Shown here one piece after another: positions 21,743-34,316 of a stretch of 64,000 nt of DNA. A program made the translations under genes and the position numbers. Numbering within the stretch: the stretch's first letter is position 1; the number at the start of each line of letters is the position of its first letter. This DNA is from Combretum micranthum (taxonomy: Eukaryota > Streptophyta > Magnoliopsida > Myrtales > Combretaceae): the NCBI GenBank assembly GCA_024138025.1, contig JAMXBD010000113.1:186001-250000 (forward strand). Direction: 5' to 3'. The notes under the pieces were generated by a model. That model was not told where the DNA came from. It worked only from the letters and a program-made list of their open reading frames with translations, and made no database searches.

Positions 21743-23042
21743 TGTTATGACATCAAGACAGAGATCAAGACACATGCCCAAATACTTAAAAGATTACATC
21801 ACAAAATAAGATACATCAAAACCAGCACATTCAAATACATGTAGCATATCTTGTTTTTCATTTGTATAGCTATAGAACAGCTGGCTAGTTAGAACAACAT
21901 ATATATATATATATATATATTTGTAACAGATTTGTATGTGAGGATACGCTTACAAGTGATATAAATATAAAGGAACAACAACAATAGAAGGTAGCCAAGT
22001 TTACCCAAATTAAGAAGTCTTAAGAGCCTTTGGAAGCTCGAATTCCATAACCTACCTAAGCTCTGTTTCATTTCATATTACCCACATTCTCGCAAACAAC
22101 ATAAACAAATAGTTAGGTGCGATGAAAGTTAAGTAAGAATCCAAGAAACATAGATTTAGTAGATACTCTAAACCCTAGTTTAATAGTAGGAACTCACAGT
22201 AAGAGAGAACAAAGACTTACTTGAGATCAAAAAGGTTCTATCGAGAGAGTGAGAGTGCTACTAGGGTTAAATTTGCTTATTGAGACTGCAACTAGACTTA
22301 GAGTGGTTTTGGGCATATGTTGGGCTAATCAGAGCCTAGGTGTCTAATCTACTATATTCTCCCACAATTGCGATAAGACTTACAACCTAGTACGAAGGTG
22401 CCACTTCTTAGAATAAACGGTAAAATAACAACCAATACTCATTTAGGCAAGTTTAAGTATTAGTTCAGTTATTAATCTTATCCCAATAAGCAACACACAT
22501 TTACATCGTACCCGTTATTATTCCCAATCCCTTACTCCTTCTTCTAAAGTTCAAATGCCATTTGGACCCACTTTCCTTAAGCTAGTTCTCGATTTGTAAC
22601 AGACCACTGATGATGTCTAGGTCGATACATAATTTAAACAAATAGCAAACATTTTAATGTTATCCTTTTTATAAATTTCTTTTGTTAAAAATATAAAAGC
22701 AAATGCAATATAATCTTTAGGGATATTATCATTAAGTGAAGATTAGACTCCAAAAGTAAAATAATTTTTTTTTGGTTAATTAACCAAAATAATATTTGAT
22801 TGATCAAAATTACATGTATAAATATTATCAAGTAAATATTCTCGTAATTTGGACTTCAAAAAATAAAAATAATATTTAAATTGACAAAAAAATTACATGT
22901 ATGACCTTATATACTATATTTAAAGTTATTGAAAAGGTATTGAGAAAGGGAAAAAAATAATAATATTTTGAAAAGAAATTACAAAAGATGACTTTAGGTT
23001 GTATTGAAATTGCATGTTGAAGAGACGAGTTTATTGAATCCG
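21743..23042. other. Noncoding stretch, possibly the rest of an antisense LTR
   Basis: Follows the 1-kb repeat without a visible break. It includes an (AT)n microsatellite at 21899-21921. A minus-strand start TGTTACAAATCGAG at 22601 could be the beginning of a long LTR ending near 20711. There is no second LTR or clear target duplication to prove it, and no gene is seen. Confidence 0.4.
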
Positions 23043-23235
23043 TCAGGCTTGTCTGGATTGTCGGATTTTTATATGTATTAGATTTGTATCAGATCAGTAT
23101 CAATCCAGTTTAGTCAATTTATGAGTAAAACTGTCAATTTTTTATCTGTATCATATCTATATTAGTTCAATATTTGCTTATTTGAAAATGATGCCAAAAC
23201 AATATAAAAATGACAACCTAAATAGGATTCAGCAG
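23043..23235. repeat. ATCTGTAT-family short repeat, copy 1
   Basis: T-rich repeat with TTATATGTATTAGATTTGTAT, the marker GTTTAGTCAATTTATGAGTAAAA and a closing ATGCCAAAACA. Similar sequences occur near 28398 and 63435, and in inverted orientation near 30955 and 47040. Confidence 0.65.
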
Positions 23236-24802
23236 ATAGCGGATAGTAGCCTTATAACCGAAAATATCATAAGAATGGTCAAATGGGAATTAAGCAATTA
23301 CGTGTTCTTAACTTTGTGCTGTTGTATTGGATTTACTTAAAATCCCCGTAAAATATCTTTATTATTTAATTAAAATTGAATTTTAATGCTTAAATTTCAA
23401 ATTGTAACCTATTAATAAATTTTAAATATAAAGATTTGTGGATATTGTTAACTACTAGAACAGAACTTTTTAAAGCTATTTTATACATCATTTATATTTT
23501 CTCCATCATTTCTTTCTCCTTTTATTTGACGGGAAGAAAAATAGAATGTTAATTTTTAATAATGTTGATTACAATTATAATCACTATTAAGAAAACTATA
23601 CATCATTACGAATTTGATTGATAAATTAAATGATTGCCAAAGCTTTCATAAGGACTCATTTTATTGATTCTAAAAACAACTATATTACAAATATTAGAAG
23701 TATAAATATTTCAGTTATGGACAGTTAAATTTTATATTTTAGGATCAATTTTAATATAGCAAAACTTTATATCGATGAATCTATTAAAGGGAATTGTTTT
23801 TTATAGAAAAAAAAATGAGTGTCAACTTTAATATCGTTTATTACAACTATGGTTTCTATCAATAAAACACATATAATTACAAATTTGATTGATAAATTAA
23901 TCATGACTCAAAAAATTTCATCGATTCATTTCAAGAAAAATTGCCATGCAAACATGAAAATTATAAATAGTTTAGCAAATCTTGACATCCATGACATTAC
24001 ACTGGTGGTTATAGTTGTAATTTTAAAAGAAAAAATAATATTATTAATATATAAGATGCCAAAAGAGGCCGCAGCCATTTTAATAATACTAGACGTTGTT
24101 GTATTTGAATTAGGTTGAGTTAAAATTATAAGTACAGAAGGGGTTTGGATGGGAGGTCGGCTTGGTAGGTGTTTCGTGGCCGGTGATAGATATTTTTTTT
24201 TTAAATTATTTATAAAAAAATAGATATAAATAAAAAATAATTAATAATTTTTATGAAATAATTTAATAGATCAAATATATATGTAAATCAGACATATCTA
24301 TATATGTTATTTCAATATATATATAAATAAAAATAAAAAAGAGACCATTCAAGTAGATCTACTAGATTGATATATATATATATATGTGCATATGATGGTA
24401 TATAAAAAAAAATTAGAAATGATGGAGATACATAAATTACTAAATTATTTTTATTGTATATATTATTAGTTATACTTAATAATAAATATTAATAATATAG
24501 ATTGATAGAAATGCAGATAAAAATAAATGAATAAATAAAAGCAATCCCGGAAACCTTATTGAATTTTGTGTACCTGAGTTCTATATTAATGTAGGACCAA
24601 CAAAGAATTGTAGGTGGATTAATTATTTTATAAAATATAATACATCATATGACGGGGCAGTGGACAGATCAAAGATCCAAAGACGGGGAAGGGGAAAGAA
24701 GAAAATAAACCCTAGAAACCCTAGAATAGAAGCCCTAGATTTGGGAAAAGAAGAAAAGAAAGGTGGTAAAATCGAGTAAAGAAGAAAGAGAAAGAGACGG
24801 TG
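23236..24802. other. AT-rich intergenic region and SUF4 upstream region
   Basis: Mostly homopolymeric and (TA)n-rich DNA (for example 24370-24385). The 99-codon frame at 23819 is AT-driven and matches nothing. Two telo-box-like motifs, AAACCCTAG at 24707 and AAACCCTAG at 24716, lie 85-95 bp upstream of the SUF4 start, with a further CCCTAG at 24731. Such boxes are common in promoters or leaders of plant housekeeping genes. Confidence 0.55.
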
Positions 24803-27800
24803 ATGGGGAAGAAGAAGAAGAGAGCGTCTTCGAAGGTATGGTGTTATTACTGCGACAGGGAATTCGACGACGAGAAGATATTGGTACAGCACCAGAAAGC
24901 CAAGCACTTCAAGTGCCATGCCTGCCATAAGAAGCTCTCCACTGCTTCCGGTATGGCCATTCACGTCCTCCAGGTCCACAAGGAGACCGTCACCAAGTAA
25001 ATTTATTTGTCCTCGCTCTCTATCTTTCTCTATTTTATTATTATCCTTATGCATCTTGCTCTCAATTGTGATTGAAATTGATGTTAGGGTTCCCAATGCT
25101 AAACCTGGTCGGGAATCTACCGACATCGAGATTTACGGAATGCAAGGGATTCCGCCCGATGTCTTGGCTGCTCACTATGGAGAGGAAGGTTTGCTTCTTT
25201 CTTTTTTTTTTAATTTTTTTAATGTCATGTTTTTCGTGCAATTAGATTAGAACGAATGCCTTGATGGAACCAATTGGAATTAATTGCATGATCATTTTTT
25301 TTTTTGGGGTGTTGACACATATAGTGACAATGCTTATCTTTTTGAAATTATATTGAACGAAATGTTTTGAGTTGACCCACAAAGTTGGGTTCTTTATTGT
25401 GATTTAAAAAAAAAAAAAATTAATGGAATGTCTTTCTCTTTCTGACATCTCCCCTTTAATTTTGCAGAAGACGAAGGACCTCCTAAAGCAGCTAAAGTCG
25501 AGCCTCGTACTACCCCACTTCCTCCTACTGTTTTACCTGGGCCGTTAAGGGTTGGATATCCTCCTCAGCCAACTTTGGCTGCAATGCCACCAGTGTAATA
25601 TTTCCTGCTTAATAGCCTTTTTCCTTTTTGTGTTTGTTTGAGACTTGTTGCACCTTTTTGGTTTGCTTTAGAAGTTTTGTTCATTACCAAACCGTGTAGT
25701 CATCATGATCGTTTGTTCTGTGGACAATGATCTTCTCATTTCGTGATTTATGTTACGATGCTGTCATTGTCTTTGTTATTTGATAAGAGCGTGAGACATA
25801 TAGCATATACATCGTTGGGTGGATTGGGTAGGCTGATTTCTACTGTTTTAGAATTTGAATTAGGTAATATCGTAGCATAGATTTTGGGTGCTCATTCAAG
25901 CCAAACAATCTCTTGTAAACTTGCCATGCTTTCTCTTCTTGTGCAATCCTGCATTTCCACTGGGTATTGCCCCCTCCCCTTTCTTCCTTGAGCACTATAA
26001 GTTACTCTGATTCTTCTGAAGAAGCTGCTATGACTCTGAAACTGTTGCGATTATTCTGAATATTGTTATTTAATTCTAGAAGGTTCTGTGGTGATGAATG
26101 CAGTGGTTTGGATGATTTTGACTTTTATTTTGCTGCAGTTATAATCCTGCGTTGTCGGTGCCTCCTAGTGGATGGCCTATTCCTCCTCGTCCACAGCCTT
26201 GGTTCCCTCCATATGCAGCTGCTTCAGTTCCTCCGCCTCCCCCTGTCCCTGCTACTATGGCACCTGTACAGCAGCCTTTATTTCCTGTGCAGAACGTGAT
26301 GCCACCTCCGTCAGCGGCCACAGCACCATTTCAGCCATCATTGCCTGTCCCTCCTCCTGCAGTGCCTCCATCTACCAATGCTTTGCCGGTATCTCAACCA
26401 TTGTTTCCAGTTGCTGTCAGTAGCAACATGCCTACTCAAAGCTCACCATTTACTGCACCAGGCATGCCTCAGGGTGCACCAGCTGATATTAAAAGCTCAA
26501 ATGCGCTTTCTGTTCCAACTCCAACTGTGCCAAGCAGCTATCAGACCCCAGGTTTGTATTTTCTTTTTGAAATAAAAGTATGTGTAATAACTTAGAAGGA
26601 TAGATGCCTAGAGTTGGCTGAATGAAATTTCTCTGGTTTTATTGCCTCTTTTTAGAATTGATCTGAATATGCTTTAATGAATTTAAGCTGGTGACTACTG
26701 TCATAGCTATCTGCTATAGCTGCTGGAGCGATGCTGGATGTTGTTTTTGCATCATGTGTAAATGTTAAATGGCAGCTTATCTAAGTAATTTTGTGAATTC
26801 TTGAACAATAGGTAGGTTATTGGATAGTTTCTCATTCTCTTGCCTTCTTTTTCTTTATTATTATTACCATCCTAGAGTTGAACTAGAGACCTCGTCCGTG
26901 AAGTAAATCATCGCACCTATAGTCCAACCGACTGAGAGAGAATAAACTTTTTAACTTTTCAAAGTTTTTATGTATTTTTTGATATTGTCAAACAACTACA
27001 TCCAAGGGGTTGCCTTAATGGCTAATGCTCATTATCACCTATGATAGTCTTGGGTTCAAAACTCACCAATGGCTTCTTGTCATGTTTAACCAATCAAAAA
27101 TGAGAGAATGGATTCCCTAACTCCATTTTTATTCTTCAAGGATTCCATCTCATCCATCTTCCTCCCTTTCCCTTTAAATTGTTCCAACCAAGGATAATGG
27201 TGTATCTGCATAGTCTGGCTGCTTAGTGTCCCTGCATTGGTGTGAACTTGTGGAATTCTTATTAACACCTATGACAGTCCTGGGTTTGAAGCTCAAGAAT
27301 GGCTTCTTGTCTTGTTTAACCAACCAAAGATGAGAGGATGGATTTCCTAACTCCATTATTATTCCTCTTTAATTCCATGTCACCTATCTTCTTCCCTTTG
27401 CCTCCAAATTATGCCAACAAAGTATAATGGTGTATCTGCATAGTCTGGCCGTTTAGTTACTTTGTGTTGGTATGAACCTGTGAAATGCAAATTGCTTTGA
27501 GCTTTCATTCACTGGGGAGGAGGGAGTAATGAAAAATTTTGAAAAATTACATGCTCAGCATTATTGTTTTTATTTTGTGTTTGCCCTTTCATTACAAATG
27601 CTTTTCAATTTTCAGTGATATCTCCAGTTCATATTACTTCTTCATCACCCTTCCTAGTTTTTGGACTCTGATAGTCAGCAATTGTCCTGCTGCATCATTT
27701 CTTAAACACACTTTTTGACTGTACCCATCCTGCAATTCTCTCATTGTACTTCCATATTCTTTTATTATTGATCTTTACTTCTGCCTGCCCTTTTTGGGTT

Positions 27801-30101
27801 TGAATGCTCATGCATGCTTTCCCTTGCCATGTGTCTCAATTAGATGAATGAATGTTTATTGTTCTATCCCCTACCTTTCTCAAGCATATATTGCGTCATA
27901 TAAAATAGTACTATGGATTTTATTATGGAGCTACTATATTAATCAGTATATTGCTTGCATGTGTACCACTTAGAAATGGGAAAAGTTCTTCCGTGCAAAG
28001 TCTTGTGGGAAGACCATATAAAAGCATATCTGGAGAAGTAACAGCAACGCATTTTCATTTAGCTTTCTATTAGGATAATTAGTTTGGTTCATCATCCATA
28101 AGGCAGAAACTTGTTGAGCATGCTATTATTAGAGATAGAAGTGACTAGCAATATATTAATCCCATCATGTGCAAGTTGCATTGCTTAAATTCCGTATGCA
28201 ATTTATTCAGGGTAATATGTGAACATGACTATCATGTACATGGTGTTGGTGAAATTACAAGCTGGTGATTTGGCGAGGAGAGATTCATTTTTTTTTAAAT
28301 AAAATATTGTGAAAAGGAACTTGCACCTTTTATTTGTCCTTAAATAGTTGAATATATAGGGATACACTAATAGGGATTTGCTTACTTATACTTTAGGGTT
28401 TTTTTTTCATCTATATCTTATATGTATCTGATCTGTATTTATATCTTATGTGTATTTTTTCTATATCTTATCTGTATGATTTGTTTATGAGTAAAAATGC
28501 CTGTTTTTTATTTGTATTTGTTTTTGACAAATAGTCTAATCGAATAAGATGCCAAACAAACACAAAGCCAACCCTCCAAATGCACCCTTCATCTTTTTCT
28601 TATATAGGCAAATATTTAGTTTGAAATTAGTTTTGACATGACTTTAAAACAGTGCACAAAAATCAATTCAAGCAGGCTCTGTATGAGACTTCGATCTCAG
28701 GAGGTTTTGTATTCTGCAACAACAGATTGTAAGATACTGGTATTTTTGTTCTATACAATAGAGACACTTGTTTATTTCTTGGCTGTTGGCCTTTTTACAT
28801 CAGCTCTGAAAAGGTGGCTGTGGTTATTTTTAAGCTTCCATGTTTGCAGCTTTTGCACTACCTGTATGATGTTTCGATGAAATTTTTGCTTTGCCTTCAT
28901 ATAATTCTTTCAAATTCAGTATCTTCACTAGATATAGAATGCTGTATTTCAAACTTGTGTTAAGAAATGATCAGATGTGCACTTATTCGCCATTGTTATT
29001 TTAGCTTTTGAGAGGAGGCTGTGGATCCAGTAGTTAACATTCTTTGCTTTCTGTGTTTATCTCACAGATGGGCTTATGATGAACTCACATTCATATGCAT
29101 CTGGTCCAAACACTGGCGGTCCTTCAATAGGGCCTCCTCCAGTTATTGCACACAAAGCTTCTGTAACCCAACTGGCCACAAACGAGGTCTACTTGGTCTG
29201 GGATGATGAAGCAATGTCAATGGTAAGTCCTTCCATCTTTATGCTTTTAGTCCCTCCAAAAAACATTAACAATAACAGCAATATGATGTTCTGAAATGAT
29301 TGCAGGAGGAGAGGAGAATGTCATTACCAAAGTATCAGGTGCATGATGAAACTAGCCAGGTAAGTCATAACTACCTTCTCATGATATGGAAATTGCCTTG
29401 CACATCTAACCAAATGGGTAGGCTTAATGCTTCTTGATCTCAGATAGGATTGTACAAGTGAGATGTGTAAGGTATTTTCAGCATAAATTCCCCCCTTGTG
29501 TTATTTGGAGAATTGACATTCTTGGAAAGAATGTTCATAGAACCGTTTTTACTTTAAAGTTCATTTTCAATTGCATACGATCATTTTATTAATTGCTATC
29601 CTCCAGTCTGCAAGCAATTCACCAACTTGTGGGCAACAAAAGTGTTCAAGTAGGTATTGCCTTTTCTTATGCGGGTAACCACATGCTTTGCTATCAACTT
29701 AATGGTGCTCAAATTTATCATCTCACTCCATTTAGAAATAGTGATTTTAACAGTTGTAATTCTGAATTTTTGATATTGCTCACATCGCTTAAGCCTAAAT
29801 CCCGAAAATGGGAGTTTTGGTGGGACGAGGATGTACCAACTGATATTTTCTATTGTTAGCATCAATACAATTTACTTTTAAGATCGATCAGTCAATTCAG
29901 ACTTGGCTCAGGTCAGAATCTTTTGCAATGTTTGGTATCTTCCAATGGAAGAAAGCTTGATCTACAATTTGTCTAGCAATGGTGCTTACAGCTTCCTCTG
30001 ATCCTTTCCAATATTGTTTTATTTTTCAGATGAACTCCATCGATGCGGCCATTGACAGAAGGATATCAGAGAGTAGGCTTGCTGGTCGAATGGCTTTCTA
30101 A
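24803..30101 (+). CDS. SUF4: SUF4, C2H2 zinc-finger protein of the FRIGIDA pathway (BUGZ family)
   Basis: Seven coding exons, read from GT-AG junctions and frame continuity: 24803-24996, 25088-25188, 25468-25594, 26139-26551, 29068-29222, 29306-29359 and 30030-30101. They give a 371-residue protein. Two C2H2 fingers lie at residues 14-35 (CYYCDREF) and 38-59 (CHACHKKL), preceded by MGKKKKR. Then come [20 protein letters not shown], a long proline-rich middle (exon 4), [19 protein letters not shown], and a GLEBS-type [20 protein letters not shown]. The conserved end is [15 protein letters not shown]. In Arabidopsis SUF4 binds FLC regulatory DNA and recruits the FRIGIDA complex to delay flowering; animal homologues (BUGZ) bind Bub3 through the GLEBS motif. 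All exons are open and splice sites canonical, so the gene is probably functional. The start is the ATG at 24803; an in-frame GTG just before it is not used. Transcript ends were not determined. Confidence 0.96.
27005..27490 (+). mobile_element. Tandem pair of tRNA-derived SINE-like units
   Basis: Two ~230-bp units share CACCTATGAYAGTCYTGGG, GGCTTCTTGTC, TGTTTAACCAA, TAATGGTGTATCTGCATAG and TCTGGC. The first begins GGGGTTGCCTTAATGGCTAATG and carries GGGTTCAAAACTC, which resemble the A and B boxes of a polymerase III promoter, as in plant tRNA-derived SINEs. The second has a degraded B box (GGGTTTGAAGCTC) and lacks the A-box part. Confidence 0.65.
28398..28585. repeat. ATCTGTAT-family short repeat, copy 2 (in SUF4 intron 4)
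   Basis: Contains repeated TATATCTTATNTGTAT, the marker TTTATGAGTAAAAATGCCTG and a closing AGATGCCAAACAAAC. Same family as 23043-23235. Confidence 0.7.
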
Positions 30102-32793
30102 GTCGCTTTAATTTCTGCATTGGATTTTCGGATGGAGGAGTGGCTCGTGATTCATGTTAAAGATTAAATTATAGGGAGCAAGATTAGCAGTCTTCATTCA
30201 TTTCAAGAGATGTACTAACTGTGGAGAAATAACCTTATGTATCATTGTGGAAAATAGGGTTGCTGTTTATTTCACACGAGCAAAGATTTGTCAGACTACT
30301 GAGAAGTTGAAAACCATTTTTTCCATTGTTCCTCACCTCGAAATGAAGCTTTTAGTGCATAAAATTTACCCAGTTCTTTTTACATTGTCATGTGTACTAT
30401 TTGGATATCTATATGATATATCGGACTCAAGTTGCATACTTTTATTTTAGCTAAAAGCATCACTTTTACTTATTGTAGATGAGTGGGTTTTGGAAAAAGA
30501 AAAACAAATAATTAAAAAGCGTCTGGATGTGTTGGTTCGAACAGGAGTTCTAATTATGATGTCTCCCTTTTCTGCCTATCCCGAAATAGACATGAAGATT
30601 ACATAGTGCAAGATATTATTATGTCGATGGTATATGTTGGGATTTCGGTGGCACTGCCGTGCTATTGTTTTTGCGTCTTGAAAGCTAGCTTGCGGCGTTG
30701 CGCTTCACTTCAGCGTGATGCAGTAAAAAAGGTGGGTAATTAGCAGCCTTTCTATCGAATTTGGTTCGTTGCCTAGGTCTTGCTCCCTTGCCTAGCCCAG
30801 TCAGTTGTCGCATTATTAGTTGGTCCTCAGAACAGACCCTATGAACATCTGGAACGGATCGTAACTGGACCCTCGGGGAACTGCAACCTGCTGGCCTGTT
30901 CAGTGGCTTTGGACCTCAAACCGGAACCACAATGGTTGACATCGCTAATCTAGGCTCTATTTATTGTCTTTTTTGGATTGTTTTGATGTCTTATTTTTGC
31001 TATTTGTAAATAGATATTTATCGAAAAAATATATATAAATAAAAAATGAACATGTTTACTTATAAATATACTAAACAAATAAGATATATATGAGATGTTG
31101 ATAAGATATAAATAAAAATAAGACAATTAAATGAATCCTTATGCAAGAAACAAATGGTTTGCCCCTGCACGGTCTGATTATGGTTTTACTTGAGATGGTA
31201 TTAGGCAGCTTCTCCTGAAGTATATGGTAATGAACCTACCATGGGCACTTCAAAATGATAACCAAAAGTAAATATTGTGGGTTTTGAGCAGATATGGTAT
31301 TATTTAAATAAAAAACTTATTCTTAATATAGGTAGGAAATGTGCTCGTGCACATCTTCATTGATCGGGAGCTGGTCTGCCTTGACACCATTAAGTTCAGA
31401 CTTGAAAACCGACATGAATTGGGGGTTTCGACCAAAATAGGACCAGCCTAGGTTCTAGCCAAGTCAATCTCCTACGCTCGGATCCTTGGGTCACTATTAA
31501 AAAAAAAGAAAAGGAAAGAAAAATAAAAAGTCAAAAGCATTATAAATACAAAAATAGAGCAACAAAATAAAAGTAAATAACATCGTAATATTTAGACTAT
31601 ATTCAATGTAGTGCAAATGGTGAAAAAAAGGGAGATAGATGTGCTATCTTTCAAATATTATTAAACTGAAGGCTTATTTGCTATATATGTTTTCAGTATT
31701 AACTTGCAACATATCAATTGCACACAAATCAAAACAACCCCACATTACCATCAAACATATAGTAATACATAAAATTATAAGGTACATCAACTCTTTAAAT
31801 CAAACACCACTTTATTATGTCCGACTTGAATTTTCAAATATTAAACCCCGAAAACAAACTTCAACCAAATACTCAAATACCAAACTTCAAACTTCACAAA
31901 CTCTGTAACTTCAAACTCAAACTACGACAACAAATGTGAACTCATTGAATACATGCAATCTCCGATACCAAACTTCAAGACATTCCAAATGAAAAAGAAT
32001 TAATATATATTAACTTTAATAAAAGTAAATGCATACACAAAATCTTGTTTTGCAAAACAATGATAGAAATAACAAAATTCACAAAGATATTTTCTCCTTT
32101 TACTTGTTTATTTGAAAAGCCTGTGCACCAAATATAGTAAGGAAGATGGATGCTTGTGATGCTCCTATGGCTACTCATCATGTAGAGGTGGTTTATTGAA
32201 ATCATGAGGTGCAACTAGATTCATTTCAATGGCATGCTGGATCTATTTTAGACCCTCCTTCATATTTGTGTCCATATGACCAGTATGATAATTAGTATAT
32301 GAAATCATGATAGAGATTTAGGGGAGTATAAGTAGTCATGATAGAGATTTAGATCAACCATTGTACTACCTTTGATATCTCTAGTTAAATAGCCACTTTA
32401 TAATATCGATGATGTGCTAGGATGCATAAAATCTACTAGCACTAGGTGGAGTTGTGAAACTATTAAGCATTGATGATGTGCTCCATTGTCTACCTCTAGT
32501 GTCATGAGACGGGAGTTTTACACCTCAAAGAGTTCTTGTATGGCGCTCGACCATCATTCATATCATTATTTGTTGCTAATCTGGATGGCTAGCCAACCTT
32601 ATCTTTCCTGACTTTTCAGGTCTGTTCCGAGCCCTACGTTCTCATAAGAAGTGCCTTCTTGGTTTCACTACGATCCTCCCTATGTTTTGAAGATTCAACT
32701 ATATCAACTGGTCTCAATATGCCTTAGCCTCATCAAGAGAGCAGTATCAACTCCCAACCAGTTTTTCCCTGGGAGGATAGACCCGCTTTTAGA
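30102..32793. other. SUF4 3' flank and repeat-rich intergenic DNA
   Basis: The first few hundred bases are presumably the SUF4 3' UTR, with AT-rich possible polyadenylation signals. An inverted copy of the ATCTGTAT-family repeat lies at about 30955-31150 (TATATAAATAAAAAATG, AAGATATAAATAAAAATAAG). The plus-strand frame at 31639-31908 and others here match no domain. Confidence 0.55.
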
Positions 32794-33060
32794 TGTAACC
32801 CCCACCTCAAAAAAACTCTCTACTAAAGCTACTCATAACTCTATAAACCCAAGTTAAACACCCCCATAAAGTCCTCAACTCTCGGACCGTGACACTCTTC
32901 CCCACTTAAATTCATGACATATTCATCATGAGAAAAATTATTTTAATGTCTAGCTTTAGATCGACATAGTTCCACATACTCATGGTGTATAGGCTAATCA
33001 CGTGCTTGTAGATGTGCTTGTTCATCATGTGGCTCCTCCTAAGATGCTGGGTGATCCTCT
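32794..33060 (-). mobile_element. Probable 3' end remnant of a minus-strand gypsy element
   Basis: On the minus strand, ATGAATTTAAGTGGGGAAGAG (a polypurine-tract-like run) is followed by TGTCACGGTCCGAG and, about 100 bp on, GGGGGTTACA. This gives a short TGTCAC...GTTACA block at 32794-32894 that looks like a deleted LTR. The sequence to its right reads like the 3' untranslated region of a gypsy element. No coding domain or partner LTR was found. Confidence 0.4.
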
Positions 33061-33645
33061 ACAAATTGAACCACTCCAATAGTAAGACAGATTGTTGTTA
33101 TTAGATTATATGTTAATCATATCTTACATAAGGTGTCAACTTACATAGAGAAGCAATTAGGCCATTTACTTATTAGACGAGCAAAGACGCATTGCTCACT
33201 AAGTGCGTGCTCCTATACATCTTACATATCGCCTAATGATGCACATCATGCACTTATATTTGCACCTAGCTTCATTTAATGATAACTATTTATAATAACC
33301 CTCTACCTGTAAAAATCCTATTTGTTGTTGGTTTTCACTTCTCAATTCTCCTTGGTTAATGACATTGCTGCACAAATCCTAGGATAGTCTAACATGGCTT
33401 GATTTTTTAGGTTTGGTTTACTTCTCTGAATCTTCTTCTTTAACCTGCATAGGAAATTTTATATTCGGCCCAAATTGAATTCCAGGTGCTAAAAACATAA
33501 ACTAAATAATAAATCCAAAGGACCGTTTTTAATGATAAAGTGTAAAAGACATTATTAATTGAAGTAGAGCTTACAAATAGTTGTAAATGTGGATTTTTTT
33601 TGTAGTAAATTAAAATACAATCGATATAGTATATACTAATTATAT

Positions 33646-34316
33646 TGTAGATGTGGGTTCTTGCTGGTAGCGGTCCTATACGCATCGCGTGGATCTTGTG
33701 CCTAGTACGTGACTTCGGAGTACTGCTAAGGAAATGACACTTGATGATGGGATGGCTTGGAGAGAATGACAGGGGAGGAGAAACAGACAGTCTCAGTGTC
33801 TCAAATGCATAAGTGACAAGTAAGGGAGCTTGAGTAGACCTCGCGTGTTAACCTTACAGTTCTTGAGCAGTTGGAGTGGAAATCACTTGAGTTTCCTTGT
33901 TTGATCTTCTTGAATAGAACCTCCTTTACAGACTATTGTTTGTCTTCTCCCTCCAAAAGTTTCATATGAGGAGGAGGAGTGACTGAATATTTACAGACAC
34001 TAGGTATAGATGATGACCGTCAGATCACCTCAGTGATTAACGGATGAGATGGAGAAAGATCAATTCATGCTTATCATGAATGAGCTCCTCATGGGCCAAG
34101 GCCTGTAGTTTTCTCCACTGTGTGCATGAGCCTACCTGAGAAAGGTTGGATGCGACGGACCGGTTGGACGATCCCTTGTTCCGAGCCCACCAAGCCAAAT
34201 CTCCCTAAGCCATCCCAATATAATTGAACTGGACTCATTAAGCCTTGTCACACATCCCATGTGTCAAGCACAAATAAATATAAATAATAATATTTATAAT
34301 TTAAAGCCCCATTACA
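33646..34316 (-). repeat. 3' LTR of the minus-strand retroelement
   Basis: Partner of 39432-40099. Shared blocks include GGTTCTTGCTGGTAGCGGTC, ATGACACTTGATGATGGGAT and TTCTTGAGCAGTTGGAGTGG. It is 671 bp, with scattered substitutions against the partner. Confidence 0.9.

Larger units (their letters stand above)
26552..29067 (+). other. SUF4 intron 4 (2.5 kb), repeat-loaded
   Basis: The longest SUF4 intron, GT at 26552 and AG at 29066-29067. It holds a duplicated SINE-like unit (27005-27490) and an ATCGTAT/ATCTGTAT-family repeat (28398-28585), which explain much of its size. Open frames inside it (for example 28638-28880) match nothing. Confidence 0.85.

Noticed and set aside
20703..22606. Solo LTR with AACCA/GACCA target duplication in the hAT remnant
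   Set aside because: The hAT similarity continues a few codons past the proposed left boundary, and copy 2 of the repeat suggests a different left end.
24623..25126. 167-codon minus-strand open frame over SUF4 exons 1 and 2
   Set aside because: It is antisense to the conserved zinc-finger exons, has no recognisable domain and is explained by the coding strand's composition.
26152..26595. Separate proline-rich protein
   Set aside because: It is SUF4 exon 4 extended into intron 4; exon joins on both sides keep the SUF4 frame.
27040..27070. tRNA gene
   Set aside because: GGGTTCAAAACTC resembles a B box, but no cloverleaf stems could be formed around it; a SINE head is the better explanation.
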